From NCBI GenBank assembly GCA_033032865.1, contig JAWHQI010000304.1, positions 3,157,501-3,221,500 of the forward strand: a stretch of 64,000 bases of DNA. The letters run 5' to 3'. Below are positions 20,540 through 33,300 of the stretch, one piece after another. The stretch is from Dactylorhiza incarnata. Its lineage: Eukaryota; Streptophyta; Magnoliopsida; Asparagales; Orchidaceae. Position 1 is the first letter of the stretch. The number at the start of each line of letters is the position of its first letter. The translations under genes and the position numbers were made by a program. Below the pieces are notes generated by a model. The model did no database searches. It was not told where the DNA came from and saw nothing but the letters and a program-made list of their open reading frames with translations.

Positions 20540-22715
20540 AATGGATCAGAGCGTAACCGATCTTTCGACCTATTCATGATCACAGAAACACCTATTGCTC
20601 CGCTAATCGTTGTAGCATGGTTCGGGACGAACCACTGCAGCGGAAGCAGTGGTGGACCTAAAAGATAAAAGTTGTCAACAAACTTGGCAATTATATGAAC
20701 ATTTTCACTCGAACTTATCAAATTCAGTTTTAGTCGTGCAAAATATTTTTATAACTCAGATCGACACTTAAATGTCTTTTACTACATCTGATCTCGAACA
20801 ATCATCCATCTTATTTCCATAAAACACTCTCTTTAAACCCCACAAATGATCATTTCAAATTTGGAACTCTAGGTTCAAGCCTCTTTGTTTTATTGGGAGT
20901 AGAGACTCGTTTTCAAAATTTCATTCAAGGTGAACTAATCAAATGAAATTTTGTATACAAATGTAAGAACTTCAATAATAATTTCTAATCCCAGGTTTAA
21001 GCCTCTTTGTTTTATTGGGACAAAAATTCTCGTTTTCCAAAATTTCATTTGAGGTATGCTAATCAAATGAAATTTTGTGGGTATATGGAGAATTGCTCCG
21101 GCGATTGCAAATGTGAAGTATGATTTGACTTGCGATGTTTGCATTCTCAGCCAGCCGGGAAGCCTCGTTAAAAGGGTAAGCCACTGAGGACCCGAATGTG
21201 ATGGTTACCGATTTTATTGCTTTTATTGTAAATTGCTTGCTTTGGAAAAGTGGCGGGTCGGTCATGCCCGTAGACCGTACGTACCGGTGCGGGAAGGTTG
21301 ACGACTCTAGGCGACAGGGAGGTGTGCTCCCTGGGAGCTCGGTTGTATCTTATATGCCCCGCTGGGTCCCTCCGCTGGTTGGCCAAATTCAGTTATTGCC
21401 GGATGTCTCCTACGTCCGAGGGTACACGGGGTTGTACGATGGGGCCTGGGTAGTGCGGTACATCCACACCCAGAAGTGGCGGGACCGGCCACTGTCACCG
21501 ACGGCCACATCGGTGAGGCCCGCGGGGTTCGCTACCCTGCAAAAAGAAGCGGTCAAAATATTTCAACGTAAAGAGCAAACTGGTAAAACATTATATATGA
21601 TTACCGTGGCGGGTCAGTTGTGCCCAAGGACCGTTCATACATGAATGGGAAGGTTGACGACTCATGAGGTACTAGGGAGTGTGTGAACCCCGGGAGGTTA
21701 TTTATTATTTCCCCGCAGGGTCCCTCTGCTGGATAGCCGAATTTTGTAATTGACGGATGTTGCTCACATCCAGGAGTACACCAGGTTGTACGTTAGGGCC
21801 TGGGTAGTGCGGTACGTCCACACCCAGAAGTGGCAGGACCGGCCACTGTCACCGACGGCCACATCGGTGAGGCCCGCGGGGGTCGCAACCCTGCTGGAAG
21901 AAAAGCGGTCAAACTGTTTCAACATTGTGTGTTGTGATTGAGTCATGAGTACTCGTTATGCATGGCTTGCATATGCATCATTTGCATCAAAACATTCATA
22001 TCTGCATATACTATTAACATATAACCTTCGTATGGGAGTTGGTTATATGTTTATGGATTACTCTGCTTATTTACAATTTTCATGTCCCACCAACATATAA
22101 CCTTCGTATGGGAGTCGGTCATATGTTGATAGGTGTTACAAAAGCTTATGCAAGTTAAAACTTTTATATGTTCCACTGACACGTAGCCCCGTAAGAGAAT
22201 TAGCTATATGTTGATGGATTTTTACTTTCGGACACAACTCAAAAATGTTGCGTTTCAGATATGCAAACCCTGGAAGATGTTAAGTTGCCTCCACTTCCAG
22301 TTGAGCTCGGCTCCTTGGAAGGTGTTGAGTTGCCTACACTTCCAGTTGAGCTCGGCTCCCTGGAAGGTTTTGAGTTGTCTTCACTTCCAGTTGAGCTCGG
22401 CTCCCTGGAAGGTGTTGAGTTGTCTTCATCTCCCGTTAAGCTCGGTTCATGGGAGGGGTATCAAGTGATGAAGGGTTTCTTGTTTCTCACGATTAGATCA
22501 ATTTGAATCGTTCAAGCTACCCCGTAGTTCACGTAAGCTACTTGTATAGTACACGGCGGGAGCCGTCTACATAGCTCGTTAGGTAAAACCAAACCTAGAG
22601 ACCCTTAAAATTTGGGATCATTCGACACCTCTAGTGGTCTGCAATACGTCCTGTTTTGAATCTCCATGACCCACTCGTATTTTCGGGGACGAAAATTTTC
22701 TTTGTTTTATTGGAT
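20540..22715 (+). other. Internal region 1 of element C, no coding capacity seen
   Basis: It begins with TGGATCAGAGC (20542-20552), one base short of the initiator-Met primer site TGGTATCAGAGC. It ends with cggggacgaaaattttc and tattggat before LTR 2. It contains a duplicated block with 'caagcctctttgttttattggga' (20876 and 21000), two related blocks of about 360 bp starting near 21250 and 21607, three copies of an 'acatataaccttcgtatggga' motif, and four 48-bp units at 22280-22440. No gag, protease or RT motif is visible in any frame. Confidence 0.75.
22280..22440 (+). repeat. 48-bp minisatellite in C internal region 1
   Basis: About three and a half units of ccagttgagctcggctccct plus ggaaggtgttgagttg. 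The period is a multiple of three, so two frames stay open. It is repeated at 29880-30040. Confidence 0.8.
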
Positions 22716-24153
22716 TGTAACATCCCGACTTCGAAAAAGGGGTCTAGCCGGTTCAGTTGAACCCTTGGAGGAATCTAGGCCGGGTCATCAGGCAATCACG
22801 ACCCGACCTTCACCACATAGAGGTAGTCATTTAGAAAAATGACTGTTTTGGGTAGCATCGTGCTTCGCCACGACGTCAAAGTTGTTTATTGAACATACGT
22901 ACTTCGAATCGACTTCCGTCAGTTGCATTAGACTCGTATAGTTGATACGAGTGCAACGAAACTCGTTTCGTTTCGATCCGAGGTCATATACAGAATATGA
23001 CCGTTTTGAGTATAGTAGCGCGTCACGACGATGCAATTTTAGAATATGGAGCATACGTGCTCCGAATCGACTTCCGTCAGTTGCATTAGACTCGTATAGT
23101 TGATACGAGTGCAACGAAACTCGTTTCGTTTCGATCCGAGGTCATATACAGAATATGACCATTTTGAGTATAGTAGCGCGTCACGACGATGCAATTTTAG
23201 AATATAGAGCATACGTGCTCCTAATCGACTTCCGTCAGTTGCATTAGACTCGTATAGTTGATACGAGTGCAACGGAACTCGTTTCGTTTCGATCCGAGGT
23301 CATTTGGTGAATATGACCATTTTGAGTATAGTAGCGCGTCACGACGATGAAATTTTAGAATATGGAGCATACGTGCTCCGAATCGACTTCCGTCAGTTGC
23401 ATTAGACTCGTATAGCTGATACGAGTGCAACGGAACTCGTTTCGTTTCGATCCGAGGTCATATACAGAATATGACCATTTTGAGTATAGTAGCGCGTCAC
23501 GACGATGCAATTTTAGAATATGGAGCATACGTGCTCCGAATCGACTTCCGTCAGTTACGTTAGACTCGTATGGTCAATATGAGTACAACGGAATTCGTTT
23601 CGTCCCGATCCGAGGTCGTTTGGAGAAAACAACTATTTTGAGTAATACCGAGCGCCGCAACAACGCCATTTTAGAATATTGGGTAAACAAGCCCCAATTT
23701 CACCCTAGTCAGTTGCAACAGACTCGCGTGATCAATTCTAGCACAATGCAATTCGTTTCGTTCAAATTCGATGAGATTTGCGAAAGGTAGCCAAAATAAT
23801 CTATTTTGAGTTGCGTACTGGTTTGAGCGAGTAATTATGAATAACGGACTCGGAATCAACTTCAAATAATTTCGTTAACTTCATGTGATTATTACGAACA
23901 CAGCGACACCCTCTGCGCATTTATTTCGTGAGCACTTTGCATACTTTGATATATATAAATGTGTATAAATATGTGTGTGTGTGTGTAATGTGTATAAGTA
24001 TATGCATATATAAACTTATATATATAAACAAAATAGTGAGGTGCCCTGTTGAAAAACCAAAACCGGCGAGCAAAACGGTGGGCGGAAAACAAGGGGCGGA
24101 ATCCACCGTATCCTCTCCTTCTTATACGCAGCGCCGGGACCTCTTAACGGGGA

Positions 24154-24209
<56 letters not shown>

Positions 24210-27200
24210 GGGGGGGGGGGGGGGGAGATCGAGCGGGTCTCGGGGCTTCGCCTCTTCTTCTCTCATGGCTTACGACGAGAGCTTGACTCCTCCAATACTC
24301 TCCTTCTTCCTCGAGTTAATGGCAAATCAAGCGGGGTGGGGTCTCGACTCATCGCGGAGGGCCTGCGATCGGCAACCCATGAGGCTGAGATCCAAGCTAT
24401 CCTTCAACGATTACAGTAACCCTTCTCCTCCTTCTCCTCCATCCTCTTCCCCTTTTGCTTAACTGAGCTTGGCAAATTATGGTATTAGCAAGGTTTCTCC
24501 CTATCATCTATGCTAGATATCGTCTCAATTTCTTATTTCTTTGGGGTCATATGAAACCCTTGGGCTGGTGGTGGCTTCCTGGTTTTTCCTCCCAGGCTTT
24601 TGTATTAGCATTTGGAATGTTTTCTTTTTGGGAAATCGGGGTGGTGGCTGCTTGGTTTCCCCTTTCAGGTAAATGTTGTTCTGCTTATGGAAGGGGGGGG
24701 GGGCTGCTCCTTTCCTTGTTGAATTGGGGGCTGCCTTGTGAGATGATTGTGGGGGCTGCTCCTTGTTGATTTAGGCTGCAGGTTGTGGCTTTGGGTTGCT
24801 CCTTTCCTTGTTGAATTGGGGGCTGCCTTGTGAGATGATTGTGGGGGCTGCTCCTTGTTGATTTAGGCTGCAGGTTGTGGCTTTGGGTTGCTCCTTTCCT
24901 TGTTGAATTGAGGGCTGCCCTTGTGAGCTGTTAATGGTGGCTGATTGTTTAGGTGCCTAGGATACTGCCCTCTTTCTCTCCCTTTCTATATACATACGTA
25001 TAGATATATATATATATGTACATACATGTCTTTGGAGCTGATGAAAGACTGATATAGCGGGTCGAACTATTGGAGGCGATGAAGAATGACAATCAAAATG
25101 AAATGAAGATGTAGTTTATCTCTTCTAGGTTTAGGGCATTGAGGACGGCTTGAGGAGAGGCTTCCCAGGCAACCCGTGCAACTATCATTATCGTTGGAAG
25201 AAGGGATTTCCTTGGTTTATAGTTAAGTCAATTAGGTTGGTGAATTTATTTTGTTCTGGGCTCAATACTAGCCACCACTGCCATTGGTGAATTCATTTTG
25301 TTAGCTCCTTACTAGCGGCTATGTGCATCCCCCTAGTTTCATCCTAAATTAAACCCTCCATTTCGAAATACTGCATCTATATGCTAGGTAAATTCAGATT
25401 TATGCTAAGTTAATTCATGGGTTTATGTTCATATCAATTCGGGTTTATGCTATAAAATTGGGGGTGCTGTTATGGGTTTTGGTCTGCGGTTAAGCTTCAG
25501 GTAGAAATCACATTAAATTCTTTTGGGGGTTTTGCCGTTGGGGGGGGGGGGGAGCTCTACCTTATTTACATGCAAATTGGGGGCTGTTTCCATGCATTTT
25601 GAAAGGGGGCTGCTCCTTTCCTTGTTAATATGGGGCTGCTCCTTTTATTGTTGCTTTGGGCTGCTCCTTTCCTTGTTAATATGGGGCTGCTCCTTTTATT
25701 GTGGTTTTGCGACTGCTCCTTTCCTTGTTAGCTTGGGGCTGCTCCTTGTGATTTGGGGGCTGCTCCTTGCTGATTTGGGGGCTGCTTTTTAGTATTGCAT
25801 TTGGGGGCTGCCTTTTAGTATTGCATAATGGGGCTGCCTTTTAGTATTGCAATTGGGGGCTGCTCCTTGTTAAGTTGGACTGCAGGTTTGTTGAAATGGG
25901 GCTGCTCCTTACCTTGTTGATTTGGGACTGTTTGCTTTGAGCTGCTCTTTACCTTGTTAGTTTGGGGGCTGCTCCTTATTAGTTTGGAGGCTGCTCCTTG
26001 TTGCTGATAATGGGGGGATGCACCTGTTGCCATGGTCTGCATGTGGTTGTGCTGCTTGGGTGATGCTATTTGGCTTTAGGTAGCATAATTTTCGACCCTT
26101 ATATATTAATCTTGGGGCTGCTATCTATTGATCAGTTGGGGGTTGATGTTTACACTCAAAACATTGGGCTGCTGTCCTTTGTTTATTGGAGGCTGCCTCT
26201 TTGTTTCTTTTGCTTTGGGCTGCTCTTTACATGTTCTCCTAGGGGCTGTCTATTTGGGCTGCTCTTTACTTGTTCTCCTGGGGGCTGTTTATTTGGGCTG
26301 CCCCTTTGCTTGCTTTACCTGGGGCTGTCAGTTGTGGCTGCCCTTTGCTTGCTTTACCTGGGGCTGTCAGTTGTGGCTGCCCTTTGCTTGCTTTACCTGG
26401 GGCTGTCAGTTGTGGCTGCCCTTTTGCTTGCTTTACCTGGGGCTGTTGGTTGTGGTTGCCCTTTGTTTGCTTTCCCTGGGGCTGTTTATTGTGGCTGCTT
26501 TGCTAGCTGAGGCTGTTTGCATTGGGGGCTGCTGTCATAAAAACCTGTTGCTGCCACTATCAATTAATGTTGGGGCCTACCTTGTGAAGTGAGGGTTGTG
26601 GATATGCTTTTGGTAGATGGGCTTTGTTGTTACTACCTCCTTCCCATATTCTCTAACATTTCTTCTCTCTCCCCCTTCACAAATTCTGATGTTGATTAAA
26701 GGTGGAAATGCTCCCTCTTCTTTTGATGTGGTACCAATACCAATGGAGATGTTATATAGGTGCCTTGGGTTTGATCACCAAGCATCCAAATGATTTACGG
26801 GAGCCTATGGGCCATATGAAGATGGCTCGATTTAATTGCCAGCCGAGTTAAAATAGTGTTACCTTCTCGGATGAAGAGATGCTAAGCTTATATAGAGTTC
26901 GTCTTCTCTCCTCCTACAGGTTGCGGGTGGATATATTGCTGATCTTAAAGGGCGTCTCTTTTTCTTCTCTTATGAAAATAGTTGCCTTCGAGAAAATAAT
27001 TCCTACGGGAATACAAATGTTGCCTTCGAGAAAATAATTCCTACGGGAATACAAATGTTGCCTTCGAGAAAATAATTCCTACGGGAATACAAATGTTGCC
27101 TTCGAGAAAATAATTCCTACGGGAATACAAATGTTGCCTTCGAGAAATTAATTCCTACGGGAATGAAATGTTGCCTTCGAGAAATAATTCCTACAGGAAT

Positions 27201-28138
27201 GAAATGTTGCCTTCGAGATATAATTCCTACGGGAATGAAACGTTGCCTTCGGAATGTGACAAGGGATAAAATCGGATGGCCTATGAGTTTTACTCTAGGG
27301 CAACCCGCACGATGGACGGTCTGGGAGGGCAACCCGTGCGAAACTAATAGAACTACGTGGGTCTGAGGCCGTATGCAAGACGATACGGAGTACGTAGGCG
27401 GTGGTCATGGGAAGACCGCCTCGGCCCAATAAGAGTCTGGATATCCCCTTCCTTATAATTGTTATATTAGGTTTGGGGGTTAGTAGGAGTTGGATTCTGT
27501 TTATAGTTCTAATAACTTGTCTTTAGCACAGGTGACAGGTGCGGATGAGTGACAGCACCTATGTGTGGATGAAGCCACGGATCAGGCTACGTCAGGTATA
27601 AAGTTTTATTAAGTCGCATCTCCTTTTGTTGCGCCCTATCTCAGGGTATACATATATGATGCAATGAAGCCTTGATGGATAGGATTCATTGCGGCGGCGA
27701 AATCAATATTACTCATACAGGTTTTGAAATTATGGTTTCTGTGATATTTAATCTTCCGCTATAGATAATGTCTTCCGCTAAGGGTAACAAAGCGCACTCT
27801 TTAATAATGTCTTCCGCTAAGGGTAACAAAGCGCACTCTTTAATAATGTCTTCCGCTAAGGGTAACAAAGCGCACTCTCTAATAATGTCTTCCGCTAAGG
27901 GTAACAAAGCACACTCCTTAATAATGTCTTCCGCTAAAATACTGCTTCCTTACTCTGTTGGTGTGTAGTGACTTTCGCTTAACACCACCCCTAGGCGTGA
28001 CCTCGGAGTGTTCAAGGAAAAGGGTTGGAGAAGCTTGTGCCTTCACCCTTCGGAGTCGCTTCAGCGTCGTGCTAAAGGGTGGTGTGCGATAAGATCCCCC
28101 GGTCGGACCGTCGATTTGGGAGGGGGGGGGGTCTTACA
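22716..28138 (+). repeat. LTR 2 of element C
   Basis: This is the 5423-bp central LTR, with the same architecture as LTR 1. It differs mainly in G-run and AT-run lengths and a handful of substitutions. It serves as 3' LTR of the first internal region and 5' LTR of the second. Confidence 0.9.
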
Positions 28139-30315
28139 AATGGATCAGAGCGTAACCGATCTTTCGACCTATTCATGATCACAGAAACACCTATTGCTCC
28201 GCTAATCGTTGTAGCATGGTTCGGGATGAACCACTGCAGCGGAAGCAGTGGTGGACCTAAAAGATAAAAGTTGTCAACAAACTTGGCAATTATATGAACA
28301 TTTTCACTCGAACTTATCAAATTCAGTTTTAGTCGTGCAAAATATTTTTATAACTCAGATCGACACTTAAATGTCTTTTACTACATCTGATCTCGAACAA
28401 TCATCCATCTTATTTCCATAAAACACTCTCTTTAAACCCCACAAATGATCATTTCAAATTTGGAACTCTAGGTTCAAGCCTCTTTGTTTTATTGGGAGTA
28501 GAGACTCGTTTTCAAAATTTCATTCAAGGTGAACTAATCAAATGAAATTTTGTATACAAATGTAAGAACTTCAATAATAATTTCTAATCCCAGGTTTAAG
28601 CCTCTTTGTTTTATTGGGACAAAAATTCTCGTTTTCCAAAATTTCATTTGAGGTATGCTAATCAAATGAAATTTTGTGGGTATATGGAGAATTGCTCCGG
28701 CGATTGCAAATGTGAAGTATGATTTGACTTGCGATGTTTGCATTCTCAGCCAGCCGGGAAGCCTCGTTAAAAGGGTAAGCCACTGAGGACCCGAATGTGA
28801 TGGTTACCGATTTTATTGCTTTTATTGTAAATTGCTTGCTTTGGAAAAGTGGCGGGTCGGTCATGCCCGTAGACCGTACGTACCGGTGCGGGAAGGTTGA
28901 CGACTCTAGGCGACAGGGAGGTGTGCTCCCTGGGAGCTCGGTTGTATCTTATATGCCCCGCTGGGTCCCTCCGCTGGTTGGCCAAATTCAGTTATTGCCG
29001 GATGTCTCCTACGTCCGAGGGTACACGGGGTTGTACGATGGGGCCTGGGTAGTGCGGTACATCCACACCCAGAAGTGGCGGGACCGGCCACTGTCACCGA
29101 CGGCCACATCGGTGAGGCCCGCGGGGTTCGCTACCCTGCAAAAAGAAGCGGTCAAAATATTTCAACGTAAAGAGCAAACTGGTAAAACATTATATATGAT
29201 TACCGTGGCGGGTCAGTTGTGCCCAAGGACCGTTCATACATGAATGGGAAGGTTGACGACTCATGAGGTACTAGGGAGTGTGTGAACCCCGGGAGGTTAT
29301 TTATTATTTCCCCGCAGGGTCCCTCTGCTGGATAGCCGAATTTTGTAATTGACGGATGTTGCTCACATCCAGGAGTACACCAGGTTGTACGTTAGGGCCT
29401 GGGTAGTGCGGTACGTCCACACCCAGAAGTGGCAGGACCGGCCACTGTCACCGACGGCCACATCGGTGAGGCCCGCGGGGGGTCGCAACCCTGCTGGAAG
29501 AAAAGCGGTCAAACTGTTTCAACATTGTGTGTTGTGATTGAGTCATGAGTACTCGTTATGCATGGCTTGCATATGCATCATTTGCATCAAAACATTCATA
29601 TCTGCATATACTATTAACATATAACCTTCGTATGGGAGTTGGTTATATGTTTATGGATTACTCTGCTTATTTACAATTTTCATGTCCCACCAACATATAA
29701 CCTTCGTATGGGAGTCGGTCATATGTTGATAGGTGTTACAAAAGCTTATGCAAGTTAAAACTTTTATATGTTCCACTGACACGTAGCCCCGTAAGAGAAT
29801 TAGCTATATGTTGATGGATTTTTACTTTCGGACACAACTCAAAAATGTTGCGTTTCAGATATGCAAACCCTGGAAGATGTTAAGTTGCCTCCACTTCCAG
29901 TTGAGCTCGGCTCCTTGGAAGGTGTTGAGTTGCCTACACTTCCAGTTGAGCTCGGCTCCCTGGAAGGTTTTGAGTTGTCTTCACTTCCAGTTGAGCTCGG
30001 CTCCCTGGAAGGTGTTGAGTTGTCTTCATCTCCCGTTAAGCTCGGTTCATGGGAGGGGTATCAAGTGATGAAGGGTTTCTTGTTTCTCACGATTAGATCA
30101 ATTTGAATCGTTCAAGCTACCCCGTAGTTCACGTAAGCTACTTGTATAGTACACGGCGGGAGCCGTCTACATAGCTCGTTAGGTAAAACCAAACCTAGAG
30201 ACCCTTAAAATTTGGGATCATTCGACACCTCTAGTGGTCTGCAATACGTCCTGTTTTGAATCTCCATGACCCACTCGTATTTTCGGGGACGAAAATTTTC
30301 TTTGTTTTATTGGAT
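28139..30315 (+). other. Internal region 2 of element C, no coding capacity seen
   Basis: This is a near-exact copy of 20540-22715, starting with the same PBS (TGGATCAGAGC) and ending in the same pre-LTR motif. One extra G near 29480 and few substitutions separate the copies. Confidence 0.8.
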
Positions 30316-33300
30316 TGTAACATCCCGACTTCGAAAAAGGGGTCTAGCCGGTTCAGTTGAACCCTTGGAGGAATCTAGGCCGGGTCATCAGGCAATCACG
30401 ACCCGACCTTCACCACATAGAGGTAGTCATTTAGAAAAATGACTGTTTTGGGTAGCATCGTGCTTCGCCACGACGTCAAAGTTGTTTATTGAACATACGT
30501 ACTTCGAATCGACTTCCGTCAGTTGCATTAGACTCGTATAGTTGATACGAGTGCAACGAAACTCGTTTCGTTTCGATCCGAGGTCATATACAGAATATGA
30601 CCGTTTTGAGTATAGTAGCGCGTCACGACGATGCAATTTTAGAATATGGAGCATACGTGCTCCGAATCGACTTCCGTCAGTTGCATTAGACTCGTATAGT
30701 TGATACGAGTGCAACGAAACTCGTTTCGTTTCGATCCGAGGTCATATACAGAATATGACCATTTTGAGTATAGTAGCGCGTCACGACGATGCAATTTTAG
30801 AATATAGAGCATACGTGCTCCTAATCGACTTCCGTCAGTTGCATTAGACTCGTATAGTTGATACGAGTGCAACGGAACTCGTTTCGTTTCGATCCGAGGT
30901 CATTTGGTGAATATGACCATTTTGAGTATAGTAGCGCGTCACGACGATGAAATTTTAGAATATGGAGCATACGTGCTCCGAATCGACTTCCGTCAGTTGC
31001 ATTAGACTCGTATAGCTGATACGAGTGCAACGGAACTCGTTTCGTTTCGATCCGAGGTCATATACAGAATATGACCATTTTGAGTATAGTAGCGCGTCAC
31101 GACGATGCAATTTTAGAATATGGAGCATACGTGCTCCGAATCGACTTCCGTCAGTTACGTTAGACTCGTATGGTCAATATGAGTACAACGGAATTCGTTT
31201 CGTCCCGATCCGAGGTCGTTTGGAGAAAACAACTATTTTGAGTAATACCGAGCGCCGCAACAACGCCATTTTAGAATATTGGGTAAACAAGCCCCAATTT
31301 CACCCTAGTCAGTTGCAACAGACTCGCGTGATCAATTCTAGCACAATGCAATTCGTTTCGTTCAAATTCGATGAGATTTGCGAAAGGTAGCCAAAATAAT
31401 CTATTTTGAGTTGCGTACTGGTTTGAGCGAGTAATTATGAATAACGGACTCGGAATCAACTTCAAATAATTTCGTTAACTTCATGTGATTATTACGAACA
31501 CAGCGACACCCTCTGCGCATTTATTTCGTGAGCACTTTGCATACTTTGATATATATAAATGTGTATAAATATGTGTGTGTGTGTGTAATGTGTATAAGTA
31601 TATGCATATATAAACTTATATATATAAACAAAATAGTGAGGTGCCCTGTTGAAAAACCAAAACCGGCGAGCAAAACGGTGGGCGGAAAACAAGGGGCGGA
31701 ATCCACCGTATCCTCTCCTTCTTATACGCAGCGCCGGGACCTCTTAACGGGGACGGGGGGGGGGGGGGGGGGGGGGGGGGGAGATCGAGCGGGTCTCGGG
31801 GCTTCGCCTCTTCTTCTCTCATGGCTTACGACGAGAGCTTGACTCCTCCAATACTCTCCTTCTTCCTCGAGTTAATGGCAAATCAAGCGGGGTGGGGTCT
31901 CGACTCATCGCGGAGGGCCTGCGATCGGCAACCCATGAGGCTGAGATCCAAGCTATCCTTCTCCGATTACAGTAACCCTTCTCCTCCTTCTCCTCCATCC
32001 TCTTCCCCTTTTGCTTAACTGAGCTTGGCAAATTATGGTATTAGCAAGGTTTCTCCCTATCATCTATGCTAGATATCGTCTCAATTTCTTATTTCTTTGG
32101 GGTCATATGAAACCCTTGGGCTGGTGGTGGCTTCCTGGTTTTTCCTCCCAGGCTTTTGTATTAGCATTTGGAATGTTTTCTTTTTGGGAAATCGGGGTGG
32201 TGGCTGCTTGGTTTCCCCTTTCAGGTAAATGTTGTTCTGCTTATGGAAGGGGGGGGGCTGCTCCTTTCCTTGTTGAATTGGGGGCTGCCTTGTGAGATGA
32301 TTGTGGGGGCTGCTCCTTGTTGATTTAGGCTGCAGGTTGTGGCTTTGGGTTGCTCCTTTCCTTGTTGAATTGGGGGCTGCCTTGTGAGATGATTGTGGGG
32401 GCTGCTCCTTGTTGATTTAGGCTGCAGGTTGTGGCTTTGGGTTGCTCCTTTCCTTGTTGAATTGAGGGCTGCCCTTGTGAGCTGTTAATGGTGGCTGATT
32501 GTTTAGGTGCCTAGGATACTGCCCTCTTTCTCTCCCTTTCTATATACATACGTATAGATATATATATATATATGTACATACATGTCTTTGGAGCTGATGA
32601 AAGACTGATATAGCGGGTCGAACTATTGGAGGCGATGAAGAATGACAATCAAAATGAAATGAAGATGTAGTTTATCTCTTCTAGGTTTAGGGCATTGAGG
32701 ACGGCTTGAGGAGAGGCTTCCCAGGCAACCCGTGCAACTATCATTATCGTTGGAAGAAGGGAGTTTCCTTGGTTTATAGTTAAGTCAATTAGGTTGGTGA
32801 ATTTATTTTGTTCTGGGCTCAATACTAGCCACCACTGCCATTGGTGAATTCATTTTGTTAGCTCCTTACTAGCGGTTATGTGCATCCCCCTAGTTTCATC
32901 CTAAATTAAACCCTCCATTTCGAAATACTGCATCTATATGCTAGGTAAATTCAGATTTATGCTAAGTTAATTCATGGGTTTATGTTCATATCAATTCGGG
33001 TTTATGCTATAAAATTGGGGGTGCTGTTATGGGTTTTGGTCTGCGGTTAAGCTTCAGGTAGAAATCACATTAAATTCTTTTGGGGGTTTTGCCGTTGGGG
33101 GGGGGGGGGAGCTCTACCTTATTTACATGCAAATTGGGGGCTGTTTCCATGCATTTTGAAAGGGGGCTGCTCCTTTCCTTGTTAATATGGGGCTGCTCCT
33201 TTTATTGTTGCTTTGGGCTGCTCCTTTCCTTGTTAATATGGGGCTGCTCCTTTTATTGTGGTTTTGCGACTGCTCCTTTCCTTGTTAGCTTGGGGCTGCT

